From assembly GCA_002340255.1 (NCBI GenBank), contig DDLS01000116.1, positions 1 through 6,004 on the forward strand: a stretch of DNA of 6,004 nucleotides, in the 5' to 3' direction. The position numbers and the translations under genes were made by a program. The notes under the pieces are model-generated. The model searched no databases. It was not told the DNA's origin and saw nothing but the letters and a program-made list of their open reading frames with translations. Below, piece by piece: positions 5,591 to 6,004 of the stretch (the stretch's first letter is position 1; each line of letters begins with the position of its first letter). The stretch is from Cyanobacteria bacterium UBA2566. Its GTDB lineage: Bacteria > Cyanobacteriota > Cyanobacteriia > Cyanobacteriales > Desertifilaceae.

Positions 5591-5848
5591 ATGATGAACA
5601 TTCCATTTCAGCCCGATCGCACTGAAATCGATTGCTGGAAGCACAAAATAGATGTTGCTAATGAGCATAATGTCTTTTGCCACTGCCATCAGTGTGGCTA
5701 TGAATGGGTGATTTTTGCGGAAAATCAGGCTTGTCCAGATGGTAATGATAGATATTTTATTCACTTCAACTGCCCGGTGGCGATCCCAACTGAGCTGCGA
5801 TCGCCATCTCATCTTTTAGCTATGATACAGCGCTTCGCGCTGTTATGA
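5591..5848 (+). CDS. Small Cys/His-rich hypothetical protein (possible zinc ribbon)
   Basis: An 85-residue ORF beginning 11 bp after queE stops, in the same direction, with two successive ATGs (5591, 5594) and no Shine-Dalgarno sequence. I recognise no family. The centre reads FCHCHQCGYEWV, giving C30-x-C32-x2-C35 with H31 and H33, followed by C48 and C61; CxxCGYxW is typical of one knuckle of a zinc-ribbon fold, and C48/C61 could supply the second, though they are not in a tidy CxxC. No membrane segment or signal peptide. The last codons (IQRFALL) translate a palindromic repeat (5827-5843), so the original C-terminus may have been different. Codon use looks like the neighbours and a HIP1 octamer lies within it (5797-5804). 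Reality as a gene is moderately supported; function is unknown. Confidence 0.55.
   Translation: MMNIPFQPDRTEIDCWKHKIDVANEHNVFCHCHQCGYEWVIFAENQACPDGNDRYFIHFNCPVAIPTELRSPSHLLAMIQRFALL
5827..5843. repeat. GC-rich perfect palindrome ACAGCGC-TTC-GCGCTGT
   Basis: A 7-bp perfect stem with a three-base TTC loop, covering the last codons of the small Cys-rich ORF and the stop region of the minus-strand edge ORF. It is a strong hairpin on either strand but has no T-run, so it is not a classical intrinsic terminator. The position between two convergent 3' ends suits a dispersed hairpin repeat or a transcript-end structure. Confidence 0.6.
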
Positions 5849-6004
5849 GGTACAGTAACAACAATGAACCAACCCTATTCTTAAATGTTTCGGATTAATT
5901 AAGTCAAGGGCTACAGCCAGAAGAGTATCAATCATAGCGGGAGTAGTCGCAGCAAAATCGAGAATAAAAGACTTCAGTTGTAACCCCCACATTTCAATGG
6001 GATT
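5843..6004 (-). CDS. 3' end of an unidentified minus-strand ORF (partial)
   Basis: On the minus strand a reading frame is open from the right edge (6004) down to TAA at 5843-5845, 53 codons. The translation includes SFILDFAATTPAMIDTLL, then AVALDLINPKHLRIGL, and looks like an amphipathic helical protein end rather than random sequence; I do not recognise a family. The last residues (VHCCYCTS) come from DNA next to the palindrome at 5827-5843 and overlap the stop of the convergent Cys-rich ORF by 6 bp, so the original stop may have been displaced by repeat insertion. No competing frame in 5849-6004 is open on the plus strand. The start lies outside the window. Confidence 0.4.
   Translation of the reverse strand, partial: NPIEMWGLQLKSFILDFAATTPAMIDTLLAVALDLINPKHLRIGLVHCCYCTS

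Noticed and set aside
5576..5812. Minus-strand ORF of 78 codons opposite the Cys-rich ORF
   Set aside because: No motif is seen, whereas the plus-strand frame has an ordered Cys motif and sits in line after queE; the minus frame is less likely, though not excluded.
5827..5843. Intrinsic terminator
   Set aside because: The stem is strong but no T-run follows on either strand.

Overview
The window looks like a chromosomal stretch from a cyanobacterium, probably a filamentous or oscillatorian-type one. The palindrome GCGATCGC (HIP1, the cyanobacterial hallmark octamer) occurs perfectly six times (starts at 740, 1428, 1628, 2239, 2805, 5797), against roughly 0.1 expected by chance in 6 kb. A DUF2358 protein (a family of cyanobacteria and plants), CC-rich heptanucleotide tandem repeats and a REC-GAF-GGDEF protein fit the same assignment. 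There is no phage, IS transposase, CRISPR array, rRNA or tRNA.

Layout from left to right. 1-232 has no gene; it holds a nested inverted repeat (69-154) of the GTCATTGC...GAAGCAATC type, lying downstream of gcvH. 233-634 (minus) is gcvH, the lipoyl carrier of the glycine cleavage system. A divergent intergenic region (635-788) follows, ending in six tandem heptamers that abut the next start. 789-2273 (plus) is a response-regulator diguanylate cyclase (REC-GAF-GGDEF) with intact GGEEF and an RxxD inhibitory site. 2362-2832 (plus) is a DUF2358 protein. 2890-4065 (plus) is an AI-2E/PerM-family membrane protein, preceded by a second heptamer array. 4057-4836 (minus) is a secreted protein with a Pro-rich linker and a C-terminal domain resembling an outer-membrane beta-barrel; it converges on the transporter with a 9-bp overlap. 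A divergent promoter region (4837-4979) with mirrored -10 boxes separates it from queE (4980-5579, plus), the radical-SAM 7-carboxy-7-deazaguanine synthase of queuosine biosynthesis. A small Cys-rich ORF (5591-5848) begins 11 bp after queE. The right edge carries the 3' end of an unidentified minus-strand reading frame (5843-6004).

The genes do not form one pathway. They are mostly housekeeping genes (photorespiratory glycine metabolism, second-messenger signalling, tRNA modification precursor, envelope proteins) in short or single-gene units. I see no clear previously undescribed multi-gene system. The items most worth a second look are the small Cys/His-rich ORF behind queE, the mirrored divergent promoter, the heptamer arrays placed directly before two starts, the nested palindromic element and the edge ORF.
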